Shown here one piece after another: positions 17,821 to 26,454 of a DNA stretch of 64,000 nt (positions within the stretch are counted from its first letter, which is position 1; every line of letters begins with the position of its first letter). The position numbers and the translations under genes were made by a program. The stretch comes from Henriciella marina DSM 19595 (GTDB taxonomy: Bacteria > Pseudomonadota > Alphaproteobacteria > Caulobacterales > Hyphomonadaceae). Where the stretch lies: NCBI RefSeq assembly GCF_000376805.1, contig NZ_AQXT01000002.1, positions 868,001 to 932,000 on the forward strand. The letters are read 5' to 3'. Under the pieces are notes generated by a model. That model was given only the letters and a program-made list of their open reading frames with translations, was not told the origin of the DNA and did no database searches.

Positions 17821-19155
17821 ATGGAATGCACCGAAACGACTGATGGCCTGAGCCGCACTTACAAGGTCAAGGTGCCTGCAAGTGACCTCAAGACGCGCCT
17901 TGATGAGCGGATCGAAGAGATCCGCCCGCAAATGCGCCTGAAAGGCTTTCGGCCTGGCAAAGTGCCTGCCTCACACGTGCGCAAGATGTTCGGCAAGTCG
18001 CTCATGGGCGAAGTCATCGAAGCAGCAATGAAGGAAACAAGCGAGAAGGCGATCAAGGACGCAGACGTCCGCCCTGCCTCGCAGCCTGACATGCACATGG
18101 AAAGCGATATGGAGAAGGTCCTCGAAGGCGAGGAAGACCTGTCCTATCACATGCACGTCGACATCATGCCGGACTTCGAACCCGCCGACATGTCTGACAT
18201 CAAGATCAAGAAACCTGTCGCTGAAGTCGACGATGCCCAGCTTGACGAAACGCTGGATCAGGTCGCCGAGAACAACATGAAGTACGAGCCGCGCGGCAAG
18301 ACCGCGAAGGCCAAAGACGGCGACGCTGTCGTGATCGACTTCCTCGGCAAGGTCGATGGCGAACCGTTTGAAGGCGGCGCCGCTGAAGGCCATACGCTGG
18401 TTCTCGGCTCCGGCAGCTTCATTCCCGGCTTCGAAGAGCAGCTTGTTGGTCTCAAAACCGGCGAAGAAAAAGACGTCGAAGTCACCTTCCCCGAGCAGTA
18501 CCAGGCCGAGCATCTTGCCGGTAAGGCCGCTGTCTTTGAAGTGAAGGTCAATGAGGTTCGCGCCCCGAAGAAGCCTGACATCGACGAAGAGTTCGCCCAG
18601 GGCCTGGGCATCGATTCGCTCGAAGAGCTGAAAACGATGCTCAAAACGCAGCTCCAGCAGGAGCTGGACAACGCCTCACGCGCCAAGGCCAAGCGTCACC
18701 TGCTTGATGCCCTCGACGAAAAGCATGACTTCGACCTGCCGCCAAAGATGGTCGACATGGAGTTCGACCAGATCTGGCAGCAGCTGCAGTCTGAAATGGA
18801 TGCCGGCCGCGTCAGTGACGAGGACAAGGACAAGTCCGAGGACGAGCTGAAGGAAGAGTACCGCAAGATTGCTGAGCGCCGCGTGCGCCTTGGTCTGGTC
18901 CTCGCCGAAATCGGCCGCCTTCAAGAGATCAAGATCTCAGAGCAGGAAGTCCAGCAGGCCCTCGTTCGCGAAGCCCAGCGCTATCCAGGCCAGGAGCGTC
19001 AGGTGCTCGAATTCTTCCAGAAGAATGAAGGCGCCATGGCCCAGCTTCGTGCCCCGATCTACGAAGACAAAGTCGTCGACCACCTTCTTGAGACCGTGAC
19101 GGTCGAGGAAGAAAAAGTCTCTCGCGAAGAGCTTATGAGCGAAGACGAAGAATAG
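17821..19155 (+). CDS. tig: Trigger factor (ribosome-associated chaperone and PPIase)
   Basis: Trigger factor binds the ribosomal exit tunnel through L23 and holds nascent chains. The 444 residues show the ribosome-binding N-domain with the signature GFRPGKVP (42-49), an FKBP-type prolyl isomerase domain (about 160-245) and the helical C-terminal chaperone domain. The start at 17821 follows AAGGA; the frame is open further upstream without a better ribosome site. clpP and clpX lie on the other strand a few kilobases away rather than directly downstream, as in many relatives. A strong terminator follows. Confidence 0.97.
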   Translation: MECTETTDGLSRTYKVKVPASDLKTRLDERIEEIRPQMRLKGFRPGKVPASHVRKMFGKSLMGEVIEAAMKETSEKAIKDADVRPASQPDMHMESDMEKVLEGEEDLSYHMHVDIMPDFEPADMSDIKIKKPVAEVDDAQLDETLDQVAENNMKYEPRGKTAKAKDGDAVVIDFLGKVDGEPFEGGAAEGHTLVLGSGSFIPGFEEQLVGLKTGEEKDVEVTFPEQYQAEHLAGKAAVFEVKVNEVRAPKKPDIDEEFAQGLGIDSLEELKTMLKTQLQQELDNASRAKAKRHLLDALDEKHDFDLPPKMVDMEFDQIWQQLQSEMDAGRVSDEDKDKSEDELKEEYRKIAERRVRLGLVLAEIGRLQEIKISEQEVQQALVREAQRYPGQERQVLEFFQKNEGAMAQLRAPIYEDKVVDHLLETVTVEEEKVSREELMSEDEE

Positions 19156-19180
19156 GCCCGACGCCTCTTCGATTTTTCAT

Positions 19181-19210
19181 AAAAGCCCGGCCCCAATTGG
19201 TCGGGCTTTT
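19181..19210 (+). terminator. Intrinsic terminator after tig, possibly bidirectional
   Basis: A 9-bp stem AAAAGCCCG/CGGGCTTTT (19181-19189 with 19202-19210) runs into further T residues on the plus strand and has an A/T-rich flank on the other side. It lies between the convergent tig gene and the secreted protein gene that ends at 19224, so it may serve both. Confidence 0.88.
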
Positions 19211-19223
19211 TCTTTGCCAAATA

Positions 19224-20258
19224 TCAGCTCGTTCGGAGACGTGAAGGCGGTCGCTGTAGACGGGCGTCGTCTACCGACAATAGATCTGGTGGCACAGCGA
19301 TCTCGACAATCTGCATCATATCGTCAGGGTTCAGGAGCGCTGGTACCTCCACCCTGTCCCAGCCGATACTGACAGACAGCGCGTACCTGCCTGACGTCAG
19401 TCCCTCAAAAGCATACTGACCGAACGACGCCGACGGGTGCTCGGCGGCGTCCTCGCCCGTCTCAAGGCTTGTCAGAAGGACTGGATGGCCCTCCAGGCGC
19501 ACATCGCCGCGGCTCGGCACACCGTTGCCGTCATGATCAATGAAGACGCTGCCACGAAGCTGCCCGCTGCGACCAGAAGCCTCCCCTAAGGGTTCACGCC
19601 GGTTCAACGTCTCTAGTGGCGTAAGCTCGGTCGCAGACGCACTGACCCGCAATTCCGGGCGTGGATGGCGGCCGGTATTGATGGGGCTATTACCCCCCAG
19701 CTCGAAGGCTTCGCGCATAATGGCCTTAGCGGCATCGTCAGACGCGGTTGAGGTAGCCTGATGGGACAGGGCCCGCCCTGCCCTGGTTTTTATCTGTTTT
19801 GTGTACGACGCGGACACGTCTTGAAGCGTGATTGTCTCTACGCCGTCTGGGAGTGATTTCGCTGTCACCCGCAGCTGGGCCTCAACGAGAAAGGCACCCC
19901 ATGCCTCTTGACTGCGCCAGTCGGCACTGCGCGGAACCGCTTGGGCGGATCGGCTACCAACGTTGAGCCGCCGGACCGGCTGCGCAGTCGGCGCCAGCTC
20001 TCCGGCGAACAAGTTCGCCATTGCCGCATCAATGGCATTGATATTGACGTTAGTTAGCTTGGCGCGCCGGACGCTTGCGCCCGGTGGCGCTGCAAAGTCT
20101 CTAGAGCCAATCGGCTCTGAGCGGATCTGCGCGCTTATGTCAGTCGACTGCGGTGAGAGTATTCGGTCCCACGTACCTGGCTCAGCAGGTCGTCCCCACG
20201 CCGGGGCGGCGAGAAGCTGAAACGCGAAAATAGCCAGAAGTAGGTGAGATGTCCGCAA
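19224..20258 (-). CDS. Secreted protein with C-terminal SdrD_B/prealbumin-like domain
   Basis: This is a 344-residue exported protein of unknown function. The N-terminus is a signal peptide (LLLAIFAFQLLAAPAWG). The C-terminal third, roughly residues 232-330, has the pattern GSVFIDHDGNGVPSRGD...GQYAFEGLTSGRYALSV, matching SdrD_B or carboxypeptidase-regulatory-like beta-sandwich domains of surface proteins. The middle region is not recognised. The start is TTG at 20258; upstream AGCAGG is a modest ribosome site, so a different start cannot be excluded. It is convergent with tig. Extracytoplasmic location is well supported; the role is not. Confidence 0.7.
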   Translation of the reverse strand: MRTSHLLLAIFAFQLLAAPAWGRPAEPGTWDRILSPQSTDISAQIRSEPIGSRDFAAPPGASVRRAKLTNVNINAIDAAMANLFAGELAPTAQPVRRLNVGSRSAQAVPRSADWRSQEAWGAFLVEAQLRVTAKSLPDGVETITLQDVSASYTKQIKTRAGRALSHQATSTASDDAAKAIMREAFELGGNSPINTGRHPRPELRVSASATELTPLETLNRREPLGEASGRSGQLRGSVFIDHDGNGVPSRGDVRLEGHPVLLTSLETGEDAAEHPSASFGQYAFEGLTSGRYALSVSIGWDRVEVPALLNPDDMMQIVEIAVPPDLLSVDDARLQRPPSRLRTS

Positions 20259-20513
20259 TTGGAACCTGCTCTTTAGTGGAGGCGATGTTCAAACAAACAG
20301 GGATGAAGGCACGCACTGCCTCAATCTGTCTCACTGCAAGAAGGGACCGCTGCCTGCTACGAGTGTGCGTAACTGATCAGGATTAAGCGAGCGCTTCACG
20401 AATCCGGAAAATTGGGCTGATCAAGCAAGTTCGAACCGAGAACCAGCGGTCCTATCGAAGCTCGTGCGTTAATACGGCTCTGATTTAGCGCATAAGGATA
20501 TTCAGATACTCTC

Positions 20514-21071
20514 ATGAACTCTCATGTACTTTTTATAGCTTTTGCCGGCGCCGTATTGATGTCGTGTGATCGCACGACTGATCAGGCGGATGCTCCATCT
20601 CCGCCCAGTGAGATCGAGACTACATCGGAAGTTTCTGCCACCTCAACACGTTCACAAGCGTCGTTTGAGGCTCTGCCTGCCCCCTATTCGCAAGCCGACT
20701 ACAATCTGGGGCGTCGCACGTTCAAGCTATGTCAGTCCTGCCATACCGTTGCCGAGGGGGCACGGGACCTGGTTGGTCCGAACCTTCATGGTGTCTTCGG
20801 CCGCACGGTCGGGTCAGTAGATGGGTTTCAGTACTCGCGTGCCTTGCAGGAGGCGGATTTCGTCTGGTCTCCAGAGAGGCTCGAGGAGTGGCTTGCAAAT
20901 CCGCGTGGCTACCTGCCGGGGAACCGCATGAGTTTTTCGGGCGTCCGCAAGCCCGAAGCCCGGCACGCTGTGATCGCCTATCTTATGGTCGAGAGCGGCT
21001 TCGTACTGGCGACGCCGGACGCAACTGGAACGGATGCGCGTCTAGAAACGCCGCGCGAGGGCGAGGAATAG
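20514..21071 (+). CDS. Class I cytochrome c lipoprotein
   Basis: This 185-residue exported protein has a signal ending in the lipobox LMSC, a low-complexity acidic linker and a single-haem cytochrome c domain (residues about 60-165). Haem attachment is CQSCH and the likely axial methionine is in NRMSFSG; GPNLHGVFGRTVG is typical of mitochondrial/c2-type cytochromes. It should be membrane-anchored by lipid and shuttle electrons in the periplasm, perhaps between the bc1 complex and an oxidase; the partner is inferred. The last 30 nt overlap the 3' end of the convergent beta-barrel gene. Confidence 0.88.
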   Translation: MNSHVLFIAFAGAVLMSCDRTTDQADAPSPPSEIETTSEVSATSTRSQASFEALPAPYSQADYNLGRRTFKLCQSCHTVAEGARDLVGPNLHGVFGRTVGSVDGFQYSRALQEADFVWSPERLEEWLANPRGYLPGNRMSFSGVRKPEARHAVIAYLMVESGFVLATPDATGTDARLETPREGEE

Positions 21072-21752
21072 GCCTGCCTCTTCAAACTCGCCGCCAAGCT
21101 CCAGGAGTGAGCCAGCAGAGATATCGAACACCTCTCTGCGCCAGACATATTCGAACTGATACTTTATCGACCGCGCGTTCTCAGACCCCTGATCGAGCCA
21201 GACCTGGTTCACCAGCCAGATGTTGCGGGTCATTTCGCGGCCATAGCCTGCCTCGAGGCGGTATCTCTGGCATCCATCAGAGTGGGCGCGAATTGCGGCT
21301 TCAGCAAACCAGAAACCGTTTCTTCGCTTCGTGCCCTTGCCCCTTGCGAACGATCGCCCAATGCCACTGCGGCCTTCGGCGCCAATAGACTGGCACCCTG
21401 CCGCACCTCCGATCGCCTCGCCCTCAAGAACGCCCGCCTCGAGTGAGGCCGTCCAGGCGTCGGCCAAACTGATGCTGCGTCTCAGCGTACTCCGCCATCC
21501 GCTGGCTGTGAATTCGGAGAACTCATCGAAGGTGACGCGCTCATACTTGGCGGTCAGCGTCCAATGATCGGAGATGCCGTACTCGCCATAGATATCAGTT
21601 CGCAGGCCAGGAAGGCCTTCGACTTCGGTTCGATTGATTGCAAAACGCCCATAGGCAGCCTCATCCGGCTGCCCCCAGGGCCCCGCCCCTGCGGGGAGAC
21701 CAAAAACTGACAGCAGGATGCCAGCAGGTATGAACTTCAATGACCGAACCAT
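21042..21752 (-). CDS. Predicted outer-membrane beta-barrel protein
   Basis: This is a 236-residue exported protein of unknown function. A signal peptide (FIPAGILLSVFGLPAGAG) is followed by alternating aromatic/hydrophobic strands (for example TDIYGEYGISDHWTLTAKYERV), and the chain ends in Arg-Arg-Phe. A terminal phenylalanine is the Bam-recognition signature of outer-membrane barrels. Its stop region overlaps the convergent cytochrome c gene by 30 nt. No specific family is recognised. Confidence 0.65.
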   Translation of the reverse strand: MVRSLKFIPAGILLSVFGLPAGAGPWGQPDEAAYGRFAINRTEVEGLPGLRTDIYGEYGISDHWTLTAKYERVTFDEFSEFTASGWRSTLRRSISLADAWTASLEAGVLEGEAIGGAAGCQSIGAEGRSGIGRSFARGKGTKRRNGFWFAEAAIRAHSDGCQRYRLEAGYGREMTRNIWLVNQVWLDQGSENARSIKYQFEYVWRREVFDISAGSLLELGGEFEEAGLFLALARRF

Positions 21753-21796
21753 TCACGGAGAGCTATAACGCTCTCCGCCAATGGTTGAAGTCAAAT

Positions 21797-22291
21797 CTAG
21801 AGACGGAAGCGGATCTGGTCGGACCAGAAACGCTCAAGACGCGAGACGGTCTTGTTGAGCTGGGTCAGATCCATCGGACGAACGCTGGCTGTTGGTTCCA
21901 GTGCGTCTGCCTGCTTGGCAAAGAGCCCTTCGACGCGCTGGCGGACCTTGTGACCACGATCGGTCAGGCGAAGGTGCACCGTGCGTTTATCAGCTTCAGA
22001 ACGAGACTGGAGAAGGTAGCCACCTTCCTGAAGCTTCTTGATATTATAGGAGAGGCTCGTGCCAGCAAACGCACCGCGTGCGCGCAGAACAGAAGCCGGG
22101 GTCTCATTCTCGCCGATCTCGTAAAGGAGCAGTGCCTGGACACCCGTCAGGTGACGTTCACCGCCACGTTCGAGATCGTCCTTCACGACATCATGCAGCC
22201 TGCGATGCGCCTGCTCGAGAAGAGAAAGGGATTTCAGGAAAGATTCAGCAACCGTATCTTCCTCGGTCACTGCTTGTGCAGCGTTGTTCAT
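21797..22291 (-). CDS. MarR-family winged-helix regulator, LdtR-like
   Basis: With the chosen start the protein is 164 residues. The winged-helix core includes LTGVQALLLYEIGENETPAS, and then the recognition-helix segment GTSLSYNIKKLQEGGYL. This arrangement is closest to alphaproteobacterial LdtR-type MarR proteins that regulate cell-wall L,D-transpeptidase and stress genes; the assignment is from pattern memory and only moderate. Start options are ATG 22309, 22306 and 22303 or 22291; I prefer 22291 because GGTGA lies about 8 nt upstream. A CAAC-N4-GTTG repeat just upstream could be an autoregulatory site. It is divergent from the PilZ gene. Confidence 0.8.
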   Translation of the reverse strand: MNNAAQAVTEEDTVAESFLKSLSLLEQAHRRLHDVVKDDLERGGERHLTGVQALLLYEIGENETPASVLRARGAFAGTSLSYNIKKLQEGGYLLQSRSEADKRTVHLRLTDRGHKVRQRVEGLFAKQADALEPTASVRPMDLTQLNKTVSRLERFWSDQIRFRL

Positions 22292-22310
22292 TGTAATCAC
22301 CATCATCACT

Positions 22311-22322
22311 CAACTTTTGTTG
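22311..22322. promoter_or_regulatory. CAAC-N4-GTTG inverted repeat, candidate MarR operator
   Basis: The inverted repeat CAAC/GTTG with a TTTT spacer sits directly upstream of the MarR-family gene. MarR proteins often bind short palindromes in their own promoters. Four-base arms are weak evidence. Confidence 0.25.
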
Positions 22323-22516
22323 TAGTTTGAACAGAGTTACGCCCTTCATCCTGATATTTCGTTAATCATGACCTTCTGAGCCGGCCTGTTCGTTAACAAA
22401 TGGCGGCCTACTGGTTAATATTGGCTGCTCGCAGAAACCTGACGTCCAACATAAACGTTTGATAAACTCTTCTCATGCACCCTTTTTGTTTGAAATCACT
22501 GACTAGCCGAAGGTGA

Positions 22517-22870
22517 ATGCTCGAATATCCGAGAGTAAAGAAGACTGTAGAAGACACGATGATGCACTCGAAGATCGAAATGCCCTTGTCTGACAATGTC
22601 GACAAACGCGACTTCCCGCGTTTCGACGTAAACACGTCCGGTACGCTTATCCTGGACACAGGGTTCAAGCTCTCCTTCGTTGTGAAGGATATGTCCCAGC
22701 GCGGCGCAAAGATCCTGCTAAACAAGACGTCCATCCTGCCAGACACCTTCACGGTCGAGATTGTCAGCCCTGACCGTTCAAAGCTGAAACGCTGTTCCGC
22801 GCGCCGCCAATGGCAGCGAGGCCCGCTTGTCGGCATCAGGCTACTAAGCGCGAAAACCATCACCCTCTGA
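22517..22870 (+). CDS. PilZ domain protein, predicted c-di-GMP receptor
   Basis: This 117-residue protein is essentially one PilZ domain. Both cyclic-di-GMP-binding motifs are present: RDFPR (RxxxR) near residue 31 and DMSQRGAKI (D/NxSxxG) near residue 58. It should act as a small cytosolic c-di-GMP receptor; the output target is unknown. The start at 22517 has GAAGG very close by; ATG 22559 is an alternative that keeps the whole domain. It is divergent from the MarR gene. Confidence 0.85.
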   Translation: MLEYPRVKKTVEDTMMHSKIEMPLSDNVDKRDFPRFDVNTSGTLILDTGFKLSFVVKDMSQRGAKILLNKTSILPDTFTVEIVSPDRSKLKRCSARRQWQRGPLVGIRLLSAKTITL

Positions 22871-22916
22871 TCGTTTCGGCATTGGCACGGCTGTAAACCC
22901 GGCTAACATCGGAAAT

Positions 22917-23444
22917 ATGGAACAGAGCGTCCTGATAAGGCCTGCGTGTCTGCAGGATGTGAGCGCCATTATTGCGGCCGACATAGCTGCGTCTGCTCTG
23001 TTCAAACCGACAGGCCTGCTGTCCGACGACGCTCTCAACGACCATGTCGAGGCTTCAGATGTTGAGACGGCTGTTGATGCAGGCGTCATCGATGTTGCGG
23101 AAGTTGTCGCCAATAATCGCGTGGCCGGCTTCATTCAGTATGGGCTGATCGAAGGCGATCTCTACCTCGAACAGGTCAGCGTCGATCCGGCATATGGCCG
23201 GCAGGGTATTGGGCGACAGCTGATGTCATGGCTCGACCAGCGCGCGATTGACCTCGGCGCTCCTCGGGTCACGCTATCCACCTTTCGCGACCTTGCCTGG
23301 AACGGTCCATTCTATGCCTCGCTCGGGTTTGAAGAAATCCCGCGCGGCGACATGCTGGACTACATGTTTCGGATAGAGGCAGCACAGGCACCGCTTATGG
23401 ATGTTTCCAAACGTTTTTTCATGATAAAAACCGTTCGCAATTAA
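22917..23444 (+). CDS. GNAT family N-acetyltransferase
   Basis: This is a 175-residue acetyltransferase-like protein. The acetyl-CoA-binding motif A is clear: LYLEQVSVDPAYGRQGIGRQLMSWL contains the R/QxxGxG/A signature, and the C-terminal NGPFYASLGFEEI is the usual motif B. The substrate is unknown. It lies upstream of hemB, separated by 24 nt, and may be transcribed with it. Confidence 0.85.
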   Translation: MEQSVLIRPACLQDVSAIIAADIAASALFKPTGLLSDDALNDHVEASDVETAVDAGVIDVAEVVANNRVAGFIQYGLIEGDLYLEQVSVDPAYGRQGIGRQLMSWLDQRAIDLGAPRVTLSTFRDLAWNGPFYASLGFEEIPRGDMLDYMFRIEAAQAPLMDVSKRFFMIKTVRN

Positions 23445-23468
23445 TCAAAGCACGCTAAGTAGCGCCTC

Positions 23469-24473
23469 ATGACATCGCCATTTCCGCAAAGCTATCCGTC
23501 CACCCGGCTCCGCAGGCTTCGTCAGGCAGGCTGGGTTCGAAACCTCTCCGCAGAGAACAGCGTTTCTCCAAGCGACCTCATCTGGTCCATGGTCGTCCAT
23601 GACGGCGAGGAGCCGAGCATTCCAGTTGGCTCGATGCCGGGGCTCTATCGGCTGAACGTCGAAGAAGCTGCGAATGCGGCCAGGCGCGCCAGCGATCTGG
23701 GTATCCCGGCAATTGCCATTTTCCCGCATATCAATCCTGCCCGGAAGGATGAAACCGGGTCCGAAGCGCTGAACCCTGATGGTCTGATCCCCGAGGCCAT
23801 CAAGGCAATGAAGGCCGCCGCGCCTGATGTAGGCATCATCTGCGATGTCGCGCTCGATCCATTCACGGTTCACGGCCATGACGGGCTCATCGACGGTGAC
23901 GGCTATGTGCTGAACGATGCGACGGTGGATCTGTTGAGACAACAGGCGGTCCTTCAGGCCGAAGCCGGCGCAGATATCGTCGCTCCCTCTGACATGATGG
24001 ACGGGCGCGTCGGCGCAATCCGGGCGGCGCTCGAAGAGGCCGGTCACGTCAACACGATGATCATGTCTTACGCCGCCAAATATGCGAGCGGCTTCTATGG
24101 TCCCTACCGGGATGCGATCGGGTCCGCCTCTGCGCTGAAGGGCGACAAGAAAACCTATCAGCAGAACCCGGCCAATAGCGACGAAGCCCTGCGCGAGGTC
24201 GCCATGGACATTCAGGAAGGCGCCGACCTCGTCATGGTGAAGCCGGGTCTGCCTTATCTCGACATCATTCGACGGGTGTCGGAGACGTTCGCCGTGCCGA
24301 CCATCGCCTTCCAGGTGTCGGGCGAATATGCGCAGATCAAGGCCGCTGGCCAGCAGGGCTGGATCGACGAGGAACGCGTCATGATGGAGACGCTGCTCTG
24401 TTTCAAGCGGGCTGGAGCCTCCGGCATCATCACCTATTTCGCCGAAGCGGCTGCGAAGCTGATGCATGATTAA
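23469..24473 (+). CDS. hemB: Delta-aminolevulinic acid dehydratase (porphobilinogen synthase)
   Basis: HemB condenses two molecules of 5-aminolevulinate to porphobilinogen, the second common step of haem synthesis. The 334 residues are of usual length. The two active-site lysines are Lys204 (SYAAKYASGFYGP) and Lys258 (MVKPGLPYLD). The region DVALDPFTVHGHDG lacks the cysteine triad of the zinc enzymes, which points to the magnesium/potassium-dependent class typical of alphaproteobacteria. The last 8 nt overlap dacB. Confidence 0.97.
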   Translation: MTSPFPQSYPSTRLRRLRQAGWVRNLSAENSVSPSDLIWSMVVHDGEEPSIPVGSMPGLYRLNVEEAANAARRASDLGIPAIAIFPHINPARKDETGSEALNPDGLIPEAIKAMKAAAPDVGIICDVALDPFTVHGHDGLIDGDGYVLNDATVDLLRQQAVLQAEAGADIVAPSDMMDGRVGAIRAALEEAGHVNTMIMSYAAKYASGFYGPYRDAIGSASALKGDKKTYQQNPANSDEALREVAMDIQEGADLVMVKPGLPYLDIIRRVSETFAVPTIAFQVSGEYAQIKAAGQQGWIDEERVMMETLLCFKRAGASGIITYFAEAAAKLMHD

Positions 24474-25941
24474 AACCTCCCGATTGCCAAACATCTTCAA
24501 CACAACCCGTCATCTGCCCGCTCTGTTTGCGTGCCTTGCTGTTTTCACGCTCGGCGCTCAGGCGCAGACTTCAGAAGAAACCGTGCCGCTGCCAGACCTT
24601 GAAGGCGGCCGCTGGGGCATTTCCGTCGTGTCGCTAGACGGTGAGCAGGTCTTTGCTGTCTCCGAGAGCCAGAGGTTTGCGCCTGCGTCCACGCTCAAGC
24701 TTGTGACCACGGCGGCGGCCTTTCGCATGCTGGGAGACTATGATTCCGGCCGCTGGCCTGCGGGCACCAGTATTCGGTTTGAGACAACCGAGATTTCAGA
24801 CTATCCGGACCTCGTCCTGACGGGGTCTGGCGATCCCAGCCTTTCTGCGACAGGTAACTGCCAGACCAATTGCCTCCAGCAGATCGCCGATGCTGTCTCC
24901 GCCAGCGGCGTGACCGACATCGCCTCGATCGATGTCGATGACAGCCTGTTTCAGCCACCGCACTGGCCTTCCGGCTGGACGCACGAGGATTTCCGCTTTG
25001 GCTATGCCACGGCGATTTCCTCTCTCAGCATCGATAGCGGGGTTGCCCGGGCGAGGCTGACGCCCGGCAGCCGCCGAGGGCAGCCGCCTGAAGTCTCTTG
25101 GGAATGGACGCCGTTCTTCACGATCAATACCGCCGAAGCCGAAACCGTTACCACGCGGCAGTTCAATGTGGACCTGATCAGACGCCCAGGCGCCAGGCAG
25201 GCCTTTCTGCTGGGCAGGCTTCCGCTGGCCTCTCCGCCCGTGCACCTTCAGTTTGGTCTCGATGACCCGGCGCTCTATGCGGGCGAAGTGCTGAAGGCCA
25301 TGCTGGAGGCGCGCGGCGTCACCGTTCACGGCCCCGTCTACCGCGCAGAGCTGACCCATGAGCCGGAAGTCGATCCAGACGCGCTCCCGCCTGTGGCAGA
25401 CTTTTCATTGCCTGACCCGGATCCGGACGACCTGCTCGAAGAAATTCTTCATGAGAGCAATAATTTTTATACCGAAGTGCTGCTGCACCACATCTCGCTG
25501 ACCGCGCGGGACAGGTCCCAGGAATCTGGCCTCAAACTGATGGGCGACATGATGGTCGCCGCGGGTGCCGACCCAAGCGAATACAATTTCTCTGACGGGT
25601 CCGGCCTATCGGTCTACAACCGTCTTACCCCCTCGGCGATGACAGATCTTCTGGTCTGGGCGAGCCGCCAGAGCTGGTTCAATACGTGGTCGGCGAACAT
25701 CTCCAAGGCGGGGGAGACAGGCACGCTCCGTTACAGGTTCACGGACCTCGGCGCACCTAACAAGGTACGCGCGAAGACCGGAAGCCTGACCGGCACCGGT
25801 GCGCTTGCAGGCTATTTCGAGACGCGAGACGGGACGAAGTACGCGTTCGCCATCTTCGCCAATGACTCCTCGTTGAGATCATCGGCGACGCGCCGGCGTA
25901 TAGATGAAATCCTCTATGACGTCGTAGAGCTTCTGGAGTAG
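24466..25941 (+). CDS. dacB: D-alanyl-D-alanine carboxypeptidase/endopeptidase, PBP4 family (S13)
   Basis: This is a 491-residue periplasmic penicillin-binding protein that trims or cleaves peptidoglycan cross-links. A signal peptide (ALFACLAVFTLGAQAQ) is followed by the active-site SxxK at Ser75-Lys78 (ASTLK), the SxN motif in HESNNF and the KTG motif at 437-439. The large insertion between SxxK and SxN is typical of S13 enzymes. The gene begins inside the end of hemB (8-nt overlap), so the two are translationally linked. Confidence 0.93.
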   Translation: MIKTSRLPNIFNTTRHLPALFACLAVFTLGAQAQTSEETVPLPDLEGGRWGISVVSLDGEQVFAVSESQRFAPASTLKLVTTAAAFRMLGDYDSGRWPAGTSIRFETTEISDYPDLVLTGSGDPSLSATGNCQTNCLQQIADAVSASGVTDIASIDVDDSLFQPPHWPSGWTHEDFRFGYATAISSLSIDSGVARARLTPGSRRGQPPEVSWEWTPFFTINTAEAETVTTRQFNVDLIRRPGARQAFLLGRLPLASPPVHLQFGLDDPALYAGEVLKAMLEARGVTVHGPVYRAELTHEPEVDPDALPPVADFSLPDPDPDDLLEEILHESNNFYTEVLLHHISLTARDRSQESGLKLMGDMMVAAGADPSEYNFSDGSGLSVYNRLTPSAMTDLLVWASRQSWFNTWSANISKAGETGTLRYRFTDLGAPNKVRAKTGSLTGTGALAGYFETRDGTKYAFAIFANDSSLRSSATRRRIDEILYDVVELLE

Positions 25942-25953
25942 GCCGACCGCGCC

Positions 25954-26388
25954 CTACTCTTCCCACGTCTCATAGCGCGCCCGCATATACTGGACGCCAT
26001 GATCAATGATTTCGGCGAGCACATCCTCGTCAATATCCGCCAGCTTGTTGATGTAGAGACACGACTTTCCGACCTTGTGCTTGCCTAGCCGGGCGAGCTT
26101 GTCTTCGAGATCGAGATAGCCCGGCAGGATATAGATTGAGAGGTTCGCCTTGCGCGGCGAAAACCCAGTCATCAGGAAGTCACCTTCCCGGCCGCTTTCA
26201 TACTTATAGGCATAGCGCCCATAGCCGATAATGGCCGGCCCCCACATGCGCGGGGCGAGACTTGTTGTCTCCCCAAAGATTTCCAGCAAGCGTTTTGCGT
26301 CCGCCTTACGGACGGGATGATCAATCTGATCAATGAACTCCGCTGGCGTTTGCGCGGTCGGTTGCGTCTTGTTCTCTGCTTTTGCCAT
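25954..26388 (-). CDS. DUF1801 domain-containing protein
   Basis: This 144-residue cytosolic protein matches the DUF1801 (YdhG-like) family: an N-terminal segment around FIDQIDHPVRKADAKRL, the central RMWGPAIIGYGRY block and the C-terminal GKHKVGKSCLYINKLADID. The function of the family is unknown. It is convergent with dacB, 12 nt apart, and separated by about 66 bp from the DUF389 gene upstream. Confidence 0.88.
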   Translation of the reverse strand: MAKAENKTQPTAQTPAEFIDQIDHPVRKADAKRLLEIFGETTSLAPRMWGPAIIGYGRYAYKYESGREGDFLMTGFSPRKANLSIYILPGYLDLEDKLARLGKHKVGKSCLYINKLADIDEDVLAEIIDHGVQYMRARYETWEE

Positions 26389-26454
26389 CTTCTTTCCCCT
26401 TCAGGAGCGCAAACCTAGCGTGTCGAGGCGTGAGGCTGCAAACGCACCTCGAGA

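Noticed and set aside
20285-20386. 33-codon ORF in the spacer before the cytochrome c gene
   Set aside because: GGAGG lies too close to the ATG, the peptide is rich in Cys and Arg with no clear topology, and nothing supports it beyond an open frame.
22362-22418. Three TTAA elements upstream of the PilZ gene as possible CtrA sites
   Set aside because: Spacings of 31 and 22 bp do not fit the TTAA-N7-TTAA pattern.
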